DNA of 64,000 nt from G963663315 sp965214205. Lineage in GTDB: Bacteria; Pseudomonadota; Gammaproteobacteria; Arenicellales; Poriferihabitantaceae. The position numbers and the translations under genes were made by a program. This document shows, in pieces, positions 1-7,947 of the stretch; within the stretch, counting starts at the first letter, position 1, and each line of letters begins with the position of its first letter. The stretch is taken from the NCBI GenBank assembly GCA_965214205.1, contig OZ243941.1, forward strand, positions 310,001 through 374,000, given 5' to 3'. The notes beneath the pieces were generated by a model that saw only the letters and a program-made list of their open reading frames with translations, was not told the origin of the DNA and searched no databases.

Positions 1-47
1 ATGTCGTCCAGGACGGCGATGTCATGCATTTTCGTTTTAACGTATGA
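1..47 (+). CDS. ychF: 3' end of ychF (Obg-like ATPase), partial
   Basis: Only the last 14 codons lie in the window, read from base 3 and ending at TGA 45-47. The tail VQDGDVMHFRFNV matches the conserved C-terminal end of the YchF/EngD TGS-like domain, which closes family members with a DGDVM...FNV signature. YchF is a ribosome-associated P-loop ATPase. The stop overlaps the ATG of the following gene (ATGA at 44-47), so the two are probably translationally coupled. The fragment is short, so the call rests on this terminal motif alone. Confidence 0.75.
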   Translation, partial: VVQDGDVMHFRFNV

Positions 48-2164
48 GTCAGCTTGGTTACGAAAAACTCGAAGCTCTGCTGGATGAATATCTGGACCCG
101 GTGCTTTCATCCCGCCGCACCTCTGAAGAACCGGTACGGGGCCTGCTCCCGCTTTCCCGGCATCATCAGGATTTCGCGCTGCACTGGACCGATGTGATCC
201 GCAGATCCAACGCCGAAATGGCCTGGCAGTTCGTCAGTCGGGTTCCACTGGCGCTGAAATTGATGGATACCAAAGGAACGCGCCAATGGCTCCTGCATGC
301 CATGGACATCTATGACCGGGAAGGCTTGTATCCGGGGAGCGCGGCATTCGAGAAAGTGGAATCCTTCGCCCGGGAGTTTCGACTGAGCCATGTCACCGTC
401 ACTCTGGAACAGGTGAGGGGAATTCTGGAGACCATTGTATGCGGCCTATCCGGGCGGACGCTCAAGATCAAGTCGGGCAACAGCGCCTTTACCGATACCG
501 AGACACTCTACCTTCCGGCGGCAATCAACCGGTTCAGCCAGCGCGAAGAAAATTACCGGCTGTACAAAATCATGGCAGTCCACCTGTGGGCGCAAACCTG
601 GTTCGGCACATTCCGGCGCCCGGCGCCGGACTCGCCCCATCCCGGCGCGATACTGAGCGAGTTTCCTGACAGCGGACGCGCCCTGAAACTGTTCAACATA
701 CTCGAATCCTGGCGGCTCAACGCATACATAGAACGGGAATTGCCGGGACTCGCCAGGGAAATGGGGCAACTGCACCCCGTAACCGCTCCGCAGGATGCCA
801 CATGGCAAAAAATCCTGGACAGGCTGGCGCAACCCGGCGCAACCGTGTATCAAACCCTGGAAGCAACCACTTTGCTCTATGACCTGCAGATGCCCTGGCC
901 GGAACCGTTCATATACCAGGGCGAATTGAACCTCGATGCCGCGGAAATGACCAGCGAACAGCGCATGCAGGCGGACAAGGCCGAATTGCAGCTGAGCCTG
1001 CATGAATTGCTGGAATCCATTCTCAATGAGCGGGACCCCGATTCAGACCCGCTGCAGATTGAAGGCTCGCAGTTCGATGCGGAAGTCGACGAACAGGGCA
1101 ACCCCCAGGTCACTCTGGATGGAGAACCGCTCAACGCGCCGCCGGACCTCGAAAATCTGTTGACCTCCCTGTTCCAGGATTTCGATGACATTCCGGATGA
1201 CTGGCTAGTTCCGGCCGGGGACGGCAACTATGACGACCGCAACCAACCGGATAACCCGACCGAAGATGTCTGGAAAGGCACCTGGCATAAGGAAGGGGCG
1301 TTCCTGTACGACGAATGGGATTTCCGCCGGCAGTCCTATCGCAAAAACTGGTGTGTGCTTCGTGAAGTGAAAACCCATCCCCACTACGATGACTTCGCGG
1401 AAAGAACCCTGGAACGCTACATCCACCTGGTTGCCGACATCAGGAAACATTTTGAAGCCCTGCGCGGAGAAAATCGAATTCTCAAAGCGCAGTCCGCCGG
1501 AGACGACATCGACCTGGACGCATTGGTCACCGCGCACGCAGACAGGCTCACCGGGGTTGAAATGACGGATCGGGTATATGTCCGGATGAAAAAACAGGAA
1601 AGGGACCTGGCCGTCATATTCATGGTCGATATCAGCGGATCAACCAAGGGCTGGATCAACGACGCGGAAAGAGAAAGCCTGATCCTGCTTTGCCAGGCGC
1701 TCGAGATTCTGGGAGACCAGTACGCCATTTACGGATTTTCCGGGATGACCCGCAATCGCTGTGAAGTCTATAAAATCAAGACCTTCGAGCAAAGCTATGA
1801 CCGGGACGTACGCGCCCGGATCAGCGGCTTACGACCTCAGGATTACACCCGGATGGGCGTCGTGATTCGCCATCTCACCCGCATCCTCAATGACGTGGAA
1901 GCGCGAACCCGGATTCTGATCACCTTATCGGATGGCAAGCCGGATGATTATGATGGATACCGGGGCGACTATGGCATCGAGGATACCCGTCAGGCGCTGC
2001 TTGAGGCGCGCCATGGCGGCATTCATCCCTTTTGCATCACCATTGACACCGAAGCCAGCGACTACCTGCCTCACATGTATGGCCACGCCAGTTTTACCGT
2101 AATTGACGAAGTCCGCAAACTCCCCCTCAAGGTAGCGGATATTTACCGGAAACTGACCACCTGA
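44..2164 (+). CDS. Large NorD/CbbO-like VWA-domain protein
   Basis: A 706-residue protein with a C-terminal von Willebrand A domain. It shows a complete MIDAS: DISGST at about residues 529-534, Thr in YTRMG near 602 and SDGKPDD near 629. The N-terminal 500 residues are mostly helical with an acidic stretch near 330-400 (many Asp/Glu). This architecture and the C-terminal text resemble NorD and CbbO, which work with a MoxR-type AAA+ ATPase (NorQ/CbbQ) to activate or insert metal into large enzymes. No norQ/cbbQ, nor or cbb gene lies beside it. The only AAA+ gene nearby is cobS on the other strand. The start overlaps the ychF stop. The client enzyme cannot be told from this window. Confidence 0.8.
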   Translation: MSQLGYEKLEALLDEYLDPVLSSRRTSEEPVRGLLPLSRHHQDFALHWTDVIRRSNAEMAWQFVSRVPLALKLMDTKGTRQWLLHAMDIYDREGLYPGSAAFEKVESFAREFRLSHVTVTLEQVRGILETIVCGLSGRTLKIKSGNSAFTDTETLYLPAAINRFSQREENYRLYKIMAVHLWAQTWFGTFRRPAPDSPHPGAILSEFPDSGRALKLFNILESWRLNAYIERELPGLAREMGQLHPVTAPQDATWQKILDRLAQPGATVYQTLEATTLLYDLQMPWPEPFIYQGELNLDAAEMTSEQRMQADKAELQLSLHELLESILNERDPDSDPLQIEGSQFDAEVDEQGNPQVTLDGEPLNAPPDLENLLTSLFQDFDDIPDDWLVPAGDGNYDDRNQPDNPTEDVWKGTWHKEGAFLYDEWDFRRQSYRKNWCVLREVKTHPHYDDFAERTLERYIHLVADIRKHFEALRGENRILKAQSAGDDIDLDALVTAHADRLTGVEMTDRVYVRMKKQERDLAVIFMVDISGSTKGWINDAERESLILLCQALEILGDQYAIYGFSGMTRNRCEVYKIKTFEQSYDRDVRARISGLRPQDYTRMGVVIRHLTRILNDVEARTRILITLSDGKPDDYDGYRGDYGIEDTRQALLEARHGGIHPFCITIDTEASDYLPHMYGHASFTVIDEVRKLPLKVADIYRKLTT

Positions 2165-2181
2165 TTTTTCCCGGATTAGTT

Positions 2182-2210
2182 TTGACATGGAACGGGCCGG
2201 ATGCTATACA
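2182..2210 (+). promoter_or_regulatory. Sigma-70-type promoter of hypB
   Basis: TTGACA at 2182-2187 and TATACA at 2205-2210 are separated by exactly 17 bases, a near-consensus promoter placed about 40 bases before the hypB ATG. A perfect palindrome follows immediately. Confidence 0.65.
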
Positions 2211-2221
2211 GTTTTCAATAA

Positions 2222-2235
2222 ACTGATTAATCAGT
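2222..2235. promoter_or_regulatory. Perfect 14-bp palindrome in hypB leader (candidate operator)
   Basis: ACTGATTAATCAGT is a perfect inverted repeat. It covers roughly +5 to +18 of the transcript predicted from the promoter just upstream and ends before the GGAG ribosome-binding site. The position fits a repressor operator. The regulator is unknown and the sequence does not match the NikR consensus. Confidence 0.45.
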
Positions 2236-2251
2236 CAAACCGGAGAGAATA

Positions 2252-3082
2252 ATGTGTACTGTATGCGGATGTGGTGATACTGAAGGCCACTCTCACGACC
2301 ATTCCCACGATCACCCCCACGGTCATAGCCATCATTACGGCCAGACAGAGTCCGGCGTAACGGTCGCCGGATTTTCCCAGGAAAGATTGATACAGATCGA
2401 GAGAAACATCCTGTCCAAAAATGACGGGCATGCCGCGTCAAACCGGGAGCGGCTCGCCGCGCATGACCTGACGGCGCTGAATCTCCTTTCCAGCCCCGGC
2501 GCCGGGAAAACCACGCTGCTGGTCGAGACCATTCGCGGGCTTGCGGCCCGATTGCCGGTCGGAGTCATTGAAGGCGATCAGGAAACCTCGAACGACGCCG
2601 ACCGCATCCTGCAATCGGGCGCCAGCGCGATCCAGATCAATACCGGGAAAGGCTGTCATCTGGATGCCCACATGATCGGGCATGCGCTGGGTGACCTGAA
2701 TGTGGCGCCGGGAGGGGTCGTGTTTATCGAGAATGTGGGCAATCTGGTCTGCCCGGCGATGTTTGATCTCGGAGAACACGCCAGGGTCGTCATTCTGTCA
2801 GTGACAGAGGGCGAAGACAAGCCGATCAAATACCCGGATATGTTCGCGGCTGCGGATCTGCTGCTGATTTCCAAGACCGACCTGCTGCCCTATCTTGATT
2901 TCAGCGTCGCACAGGCGATTGAATACGCGAGGCGGGTCAATCCGGATGTTGATACGATTGAAGTTTCCGCGAAACAGGGCGTCGGCATGGATTCCTGGGT
3001 TGACTGGATCATGGATCAATGCGCACAGACACAGCCCCGGGCTGGAAAAGATGCTCCCTACTCTATCCTGAAAACCACCTGA
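2252..3082 (+). CDS. hypB: HypB, nickel-incorporation GTPase
   Basis: A 276-residue SIMIBI-class GTPase that delivers nickel to [NiFe]-hydrogenase precursors in characterised systems. The N-terminus has the high-affinity metal motif CTVCGC (residues 2-7) followed by a His-rich stretch with nine His between 13 and 28. The P-loop SSPGAGKTT is at about 80-88, the G-domain metal ligands are CH at 135-136 and C167 (in NLVCP), and the guanine motif SKTD is near 207-210. GGAG precedes the start. No other hyp gene and no hydrogenase or urease gene is in the window, so HypB here may serve another metalloenzyme. It shares a strand and probable transcript with the next gene. Confidence 0.95.
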   Translation: MCTVCGCGDTEGHSHDHSHDHPHGHSHHYGQTESGVTVAGFSQERLIQIERNILSKNDGHAASNRERLAAHDLTALNLLSSPGAGKTTLLVETIRGLAARLPVGVIEGDQETSNDADRILQSGASAIQINTGKGCHLDAHMIGHALGDLNVAPGGVVFIENVGNLVCPAMFDLGEHARVVILSVTEGEDKPIKYPDMFAAADLLLISKTDLLPYLDFSVAQAIEYARRVNPDVDTIEVSAKQGVGMDSWVDWIMDQCAQTQPRAGKDAPYSILKTT

Positions 3083-3097
3083 CAAGACCCGATTGCG

Positions 3098-3523
3098 ATG
3101 AAAACGACCAACAAACTGACTCTGGAAGACGCCAGACTCATTATTGCAGCATGCCACCAAAAAGCGCTGGAAATCGGTGTCGATATGGATATCGCCGTCA
3201 CCGACGATGGCGGTCATCTGATCGCATTTGAGCGCATGGACAATGCCCGGGTAACCAGCATCGAAATCGCGATCAGCAAGGCATTCACCGCGGCGGCGGC
3301 CCGAAAATCGACGCGCGATTACGGCAAGGTCAGTGGTCCGGGGCAACCCGCCTTCGGCATCAACACCAGCCACCAGGGACGTTTCATGATCGTCGCAGGT
3401 GGTCTGCCGATCTTCGCGGGAGACGACATCGTAGGCGGAGTCGGTTGCAGTTCAGGCACCCCCGACCAGGATGAAATCGTAGCCCAGGCCGGTATCGACC
3501 GATTCTGCGAATCAATCCGGTAG
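3098..3523 (+). CDS. GlcG/HbpS-like protein (DUF336 family)
   Basis: A 141-residue cytoplasmic-type protein with the family's repeated pattern: LTLEDARLII, a VTDDGGHLIAFERMD segment, and a Gly-rich C-terminal half containing GGLPIF and GGVGCSSGTPDQDE. The family includes HbpS, a heme-degrading/binding protein, and GlcG of glycolate loci. The biochemical role of most members is not settled. It starts 16 bases after hypB and probably shares its promoter. Its presence beside chelatase genes makes a metal or tetrapyrrole link attractive, but that is inference. Confidence 0.85.
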   Translation: MKTTNKLTLEDARLIIAACHQKALEIGVDMDIAVTDDGGHLIAFERMDNARVTSIEIAISKAFTAAAARKSTRDYGKVSGPGQPAFGINTSHQGRFMIVAGGLPIFAGDDIVGGVGCSSGTPDQDEIVAQAGIDRFCESIR

Positions 3524-3581
3524 ATCCAATGGTGGATTGAGTCTGTAACCGTTATCGTAGAGCCTGCCCTAACACGATACC

Positions 3582-3603
3582 GGGCGGGCACAGTGACCCG
3601 CCC
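3582..3603. repeat. REP-like hairpin, copy 1 (GTAG head on the minus strand)
   Basis: A 7-bp perfect stem GGGCGGG/CCCGCCC encloses the loop CACAGTGA and is followed by CTAC, so the minus strand reads GTAG then hairpin. It lies between two convergent gene ends (the GlcG-like gene and cobT). A second copy at 50694-50715 has the same loop and flank with compensated stem changes. GTAG-headed palindromes are typical of bacterial REP elements. There is no T-run. Confidence 0.6.
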
Positions 3604-3614
3604 CTACAATGATA

Positions 3615-5327
3615 TTACGCGCGGGAAATCGCCGGACGATTCGCAAACAGTTGCTCGAGTGCGCCGAAAACCCGGTTGTCGAGTGTTCCGGTCAGGTCGA
3701 GTGTAATGGATTCGCTGAAAAATTCATCCAGACCTAAGGCGGTACTGATTGATTTCAATTCGATCTGGCCGGAGCGCTCAATCCGGCTTGCCACCTGTTT
3801 CAGGTGGCGTTCGAGATAGAATGGATCATTATGATTACTGGTCGCGCTTTCCATCGGTGCGCCATCAGAGATCATGACCAGACACTTTCTACTTTCTATC
3901 CGACTATGCAGACGGCGCTCTGCCCATTGCAACGCCTCCCCGTCCAGCCCCTCCTTGAAGTGAACCGGATTCATCAATGATGAGATCGAATAGCGGCAAC
4001 GCCGCCAACTGGTTTCAGCATCCTTGTAAACAATATGCAAGCGGTCATTCAGCCGACCCGGATATTCAGGAGAACCGGATTTACGCCATTGCTGGATGGA
4101 TTCGCCGCCAGCCCAGCCTGCGGTGGTGAACCCCAGTATTTCTACGGACACTCCGGCAAGCTCCAGTGCCCGGCAGTAGACATCCACCAGAATAGCGACT
4201 GCCTGAAATCGCTGTCGTTTCATTGACCCGGAGTTGTCAATCAGGAAACTGACCACGGTATCGCAACGTGGCATCCGTCTCTCCTGCTTGAAAACCCGGT
4301 AATAACCAGGCTTGGATACCAGCTGACTGAGTCTGCGACCGTCCAGATAACCTTCTTCTTCACCATCCTGCCAGCCCGACCGGGACGGTATGGCAAACAG
4401 GCTCTGCAAGCGCAGGGCCAGCCGCGATATATTGACTGTCTGCGCCTTGATCATCCGGTCCAGTTCGCTACGCAGTTGTTTGCGCTGTTCGAGTCGATAG
4501 AGCTCCTTCGCCATCACCATCCGGTCAAAATCCGTGCAAAAAACATGGTATTGGTCTTCCTGTTCCGCCTCTTCCGTCATTCGGTCGCTGGCGCCGATTT
4601 CTGATTCCACATAGCGGTCATCGGCTTCATCAACCGGCGGCAACAGGGTTCTGTCCCTGAGCGCGGCCAGATGCCTGTCAATCAGGTCACCGCCAACAGA
4701 ACATGCGATTTCATGCACCGCCTGTGCGATATTCAGTGCGTAACGCGCATATTCGCGCTGATTGCCAATCTGTTTCTTCAGCATCACCAGATCATCGCCA
4801 ATCACCGGAGCGAGCCTGAATCGCACCGACTCGATCAACCCTTCAACCTCCCCATCCTGAACCCGGTTGGTCAGTCGACAACGGACGATCCAGGCCAGAC
4901 TGTAAATCAGCAGCCCCAGTTCGTTTTCAACCAGCCCGTTGCCTCGGCTTTGGCGGCACCATTGATCGAACGCCTCCTCCACATTACGCCGGATACCGAC
5001 CAGGCTTCTCCCCGGTAACGCCTCACATCGCAGCTGCTCCAGAATATCGAATGCGAGTCTGGCAACCGGCTCCGGCGGCGCCAATGAGCGGTGCAGGGAT
5101 AAATCACTGTGGATCAATCGAAGCGCGAGGCAGTCCGCTACTCCACGATTGCGCGAGAAGGAATCCTTGAGCGCATCAGCCAACAGGTGGGGCACATGGA
5201 ACGACCAGGCACGACCCTTCAGGAAAAGAGTCTGTCTCTTGTACTGTGCCTCAGGGGTTGCCGATAACGCTCGGATAGAAGCGGCGCAATGGCGTTCAAT
5301 CAGTCGGCGCCGTACTTCTTCTGCCAT
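3615..5327 (-). CDS. cobT: CobT, cobaltochelatase VWA subunit
   Basis: A 570-residue homologue of CobT, which with CobS forms the AAA+ motor of the aerobic cobaltochelatase CobNST (cobalt insertion into hydrogenobyrinate a,c-diamide). The C-terminal VWA domain has the MIDAS DNSGSM at about 364-369. The family hallmark ISDGAPMES and the adjoining YLERHLKQV helix occur near 500. An acidic linker lies around 233-260. It follows cobS by 18 bases on the same strand. CobN, the porphyrin-binding subunit, is not in the window, and neither is any other late cobalamin gene. The protein may therefore serve a distant CobN or a different substrate. Confidence 0.9.
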   Translation of the reverse strand: MAEEVRRRLIERHCAASIRALSATPEAQYKRQTLFLKGRAWSFHVPHLLADALKDSFSRNRGVADCLALRLIHSDLSLHRSLAPPEPVARLAFDILEQLRCEALPGRSLVGIRRNVEEAFDQWCRQSRGNGLVENELGLLIYSLAWIVRCRLTNRVQDGEVEGLIESVRFRLAPVIGDDLVMLKKQIGNQREYARYALNIAQAVHEIACSVGGDLIDRHLAALRDRTLLPPVDEADDRYVESEIGASDRMTEEAEQEDQYHVFCTDFDRMVMAKELYRLEQRKQLRSELDRMIKAQTVNISRLALRLQSLFAIPSRSGWQDGEEEGYLDGRRLSQLVSKPGYYRVFKQERRMPRCDTVVSFLIDNSGSMKRQRFQAVAILVDVYCRALELAGVSVEILGFTTAGWAGGESIQQWRKSGSPEYPGRLNDRLHIVYKDAETSWRRCRYSISSLMNPVHFKEGLDGEALQWAERRLHSRIESRKCLVMISDGAPMESATSNHNDPFYLERHLKQVASRIERSGQIELKSISTALGLDEFFSESITLDLTGTLDNRVFGALEQLFANRPAISRA

Positions 5328-5345
5328 TAGCTTACAGGCCGGGCA

Positions 5346-6326
5346 TTATTCTGGATATTCCGATTGCGTGATCGCATATTCCAGGTCTTCACCAAAAGCG
5401 CGCTGGTAGTATTCCGCAATAATCGAATACTCGGCTTGATCGCACTTGTTCAGGAATGACAGCAGAAACGCCTTGCCAATATCGCCGAATATCTCGATGT
5501 TTTCTGCCCAGGTAATCACAGTCCGTGGAGACATTACAGTGGAAATATCTCCGGCAGAGAAGCCGTTGCGAGTCAGCCCCGCCAACCCGACCATCGCCCT
5601 CACGGTTTCAATCCGGTCGGAAAAAGTCGGTACTTGGGCCAACACAATATCCACTTCTTCCTGCACGGAGAGATAATTCAGGGTGGTCACGATATTCCAG
5701 CGGTCTATCTGTGCCTGATTCAATACCTGAGTGCCATGATACAACCCGTTCAGATTGCCGAGGCCGACTGTATTGGAGGTGGCGAACAGTCTGAACCCGG
5801 GATGGGGACGGATCACTCTGTTTTGATCCAGCAATGTGAATTTCCCGTCTCGCTCTAAAATACGATGAATCACAAACATCACGTCCGGGCGACCGGCGTC
5901 AAACTCGTCGAAAACCAGAGCCACCGGGCGTTGCAGGGACCAGGGCACAATCCCTTCCTGGAACTCGGTAATCTGCTTGCCCTGTCTGATTACAATAGCA
6001 TCCCGACCGACCAGATCCAGCCGACTGATATGTCCATCCAGATTGACCCGGACACAGGGCCAGTTCAGCCGGGCGGCAACTTGCTCGATGTGGGTTGACT
6101 TGCCGGTCCCGTGGTAACCCTGCACCAGTACCCGACGATTTTTCGAGAATCCGGCCAACAGCGCCAGCGTAACATCATGATTGAAACAATAACTGGAATC
6201 AACCTCAGGCACATGTTCATCGCGCTGGCTGAAACCAGGGACTTCAAGGTCGGTATCCAGTCCGAACGCGGCTCTTGCGGAAATCATGCAATCCGGGGTT
6301 TGCTCAAGGTAATTCGGTTCTGACAT
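5346..6326 (-). CDS. cobS: CobS, cobaltochelatase AAA+ subunit
   Basis: A 326-residue MoxR-like AAA+ ATPase of the CobS family. Walker A is GYHGTGKST at 70-78, Walker B is ALVFDEFDAG around 136-145, and sensor-1 is the ATSN of LFATSN near 182-185. The stretch VNLDGHISRLDLVG is typical of CobS. The ATG is preceded by an AGGAG ribosome-binding site (CAGGAG about 14 bases upstream). It is the first gene of a cobS-cobT unit transcribed divergently from hemH across a 155-base AT-rich spacer. Confidence 0.92.
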   Translation of the reverse strand: MSEPNYLEQTPDCMISARAAFGLDTDLEVPGFSQRDEHVPEVDSSYCFNHDVTLALLAGFSKNRRVLVQGYHGTGKSTHIEQVAARLNWPCVRVNLDGHISRLDLVGRDAIVIRQGKQITEFQEGIVPWSLQRPVALVFDEFDAGRPDVMFVIHRILERDGKFTLLDQNRVIRPHPGFRLFATSNTVGLGNLNGLYHGTQVLNQAQIDRWNIVTTLNYLSVQEEVDIVLAQVPTFSDRIETVRAMVGLAGLTRNGFSAGDISTVMSPRTVITWAENIEIFGDIGKAFLLSFLNKCDQAEYSIIAEYYQRAFGEDLEYAITQSEYPE

Positions 6327-6481
6327 AAAAGCCGGTATCTCCTGACGGTATTTTCTGAAAATTTTTTGGAATTGAAGATTCTAACGACTTTTATAAAGTT
6401 CATGCAGACTAAATACGCGTTAAAATTCACCAACCGCAATTTTATGATGATCCGCTCCTGTTTTTCTGACTTTCACGACCC

Positions 6482-7465
6482 ATGCCTGACTACCATCCGA
6501 TAATCGGCGTTTTGATCAACAACCTTGGCACGCCAGCATCCCCGCGGACAAGCGATGTGCGGGCATTCCTGAAAGAGTTCCTGAGCGACCCCAGGGTGGT
6601 CCGGCTGCCCCGGCCGATCTGGTGGTTCATACTGAATGTCATCATATTGAATACCCGCCCGAAACGGTCCGCCAAGGCTTATCAGGAAATCTGGACCGAT
6701 CAGGGCTCACCACTGCTCGCCATCAGTCAAAGCCAGGTCGAGCGGCTCCAATCCTGGGCGCAGTCCGGTTTCCCGGATATCAGGATCGAACTCGGAATGC
6801 GTTATGGTGAACCGTCAATTGAACAAGGCTTGAACAGGCTGCGCCAGGCTGGCGCCGCGCGGTATCTAATCATACCGATGTATCCGCAATATTCCACAAC
6901 CACCACCGCCTCGACGAAAGACGAAGCGCTGCGGGTATTTGAATCCTGGCCATCCACCCCGGAGTTCCGGTTTGTCTGCCACTATTTTGATGAACCGGAA
7001 TACATCGAGGCGTTGAGCCGGTCAGTCAAGGAACACTGGCGGGAAAACGGCCAGTCAAACAAGCTGCTGATGTCCTTTCATGGCATACCGGAACAGTATT
7101 CACAACAGGGCGACCCATACAGGGAGCAATGCGAATCCACCGCGAGACTGCTGTCTTCAAGCCTGAATCTCGACCCGGACCAGTGGCGACTTTCCTTCCA
7201 ATCCAGGCTGGGCCCGAAAAAATGGCTGCAACCCTATACCGATCATACATTACAGGAGTTGGCCCGACAGGGTATAGAATCAGTCGATGTGATCTGCCCC
7301 GGATTCAGTGTGGATTGCCTGGAGACACTGGAGGAAATCGCAATCCAGAACAAACAACTGTTTCTCGATGCGGGCGGCAGGGTCTATAATTACATCTCGT
7401 GCCTGAATGACCAGCCACAGCATATTGAAATGATCAGCCACCTGATCAGGAATTATAATCAATGA
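6482..7465 (+). CDS. hemH: HemH, ferrochelatase
   Basis: A 327-residue class II chelatase that inserts ferrous iron into protoporphyrin IX in the last step of heme synthesis. The family signatures are the N-terminal NNLGTP, the SFHGIPEQY segment with catalytic His200, and CPGFSVDCLETLEEI with the metal-path glutamates at about 281-285. Length is normal for a bacterial ferrochelatase. The stop overlaps the next start by ATGA, so it is coupled to the CbiX-like gene. Its neighbour on the left is the divergent cobST unit. Confidence 0.96.
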   Translation: MPDYHPIIGVLINNLGTPASPRTSDVRAFLKEFLSDPRVVRLPRPIWWFILNVIILNTRPKRSAKAYQEIWTDQGSPLLAISQSQVERLQSWAQSGFPDIRIELGMRYGEPSIEQGLNRLRQAGAARYLIIPMYPQYSTTTTASTKDEALRVFESWPSTPEFRFVCHYFDEPEYIEALSRSVKEHWRENGQSNKLLMSFHGIPEQYSQQGDPYREQCESTARLLSSSLNLDPDQWRLSFQSRLGPKKWLQPYTDHTLQELARQGIESVDVICPGFSVDCLETLEEIAIQNKQLFLDAGGRVYNYISCLNDQPQHIEMISHLIRNYNQ

Positions 7466-7824
7466 AGGCGCTTTTAATCATCGCCCACGGCAGCAGAAAT
7501 GTTGAATCAATCCGGGAAATCCAGGATTTGACCAGCCGTTTGAAGAATGCGGCGGATGATTTCGACCTGGTTGAATGTGCCTTCCTGGAAATGGCGGAAC
7601 CGGATATTGCCGCCGGCTTGTCCGGACTGATCGAAAAGGGTTCAACGGAAATCGTGATACTCCCCTACTTCCTGGCTAAGGGCAATCATGTCATCCGGGA
7701 TGTGCCGGATGAAATCTCAAGCGTGCAGCGCCGGTATCCCTATATTGAAATCCGGCTGCTTCCCCACATCGGAAAATCGACCGGCATGGAAAATCTGATC
7801 ATCGACCACGTCAAAAACAGGTGA
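7462..7824 (+). CDS. Small CbiX/SirB-type chelatase-like protein
   Basis: A 120-residue single-domain class II chelatase homologue. It carries the N-terminal IAHGSR motif (His9) and LPYFLAKGNH (His76). These are the two histidines that bind metal in the small CbiX and SirB families, which insert cobalt or iron into sirohydrochlorin. It overlaps hemH by four bases (ATGA). An ancestral-type homodimeric CbiX(S) is the best description. The metal and substrate cannot be decided, though cobalt would suit the cobST genes nearby. Confidence 0.85.
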   Translation: MKALLIIAHGSRNVESIREIQDLTSRLKNAADDFDLVECAFLEMAEPDIAAGLSGLIEKGSTEIVILPYFLAKGNHVIRDVPDEISSVQRRYPYIEIRLLPHIGKSTGMENLIIDHVKNR

Positions 7825-7840
7825 CCCATTCCGGGGGGAA

Positions 7841-7862
7841 GCGCTGATACTCCATCCAGCGC
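7841..7862. other. Inverted repeat after the hemH-cbiX unit
   Basis: GCGCTG at 7841-7846 pairs with CAGCGC at 7857-7862 across a 10-base loop, 16 bases after the stop. There is no T-run, so a factor-dependent terminator or an mRNA-stabilising hairpin is possible but unproven. Confidence 0.35.
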
Positions 7863-7883
7863 AAATCCAGTTTGTCTGTTGTC

Positions 7884-7912
7884 TTGCATTGGAGAAAATG
7901 CTCCACTATAGT
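7884..7912 (+). promoter_or_regulatory. Possible promoter of the LLM-ThDP gene pair
   Basis: TTGCAT at 7884-7889 and TATAGT at 7907-7912 are 17 bases apart, 35 bases before the ATG. The -10 is good and the -35 is weak. Confidence 0.4.
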
Positions 7913-7947
7913 TCCCGTGCCTCAACTTCACAGTCACACCAATATCC

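Noticed and set aside
6327..6481. Promoters in the cobS/hemH divergent spacer
   Set aside because: AT-rich and surely holding promoters, but no pair of hexamers with good match and spacing could be fixed on either strand.
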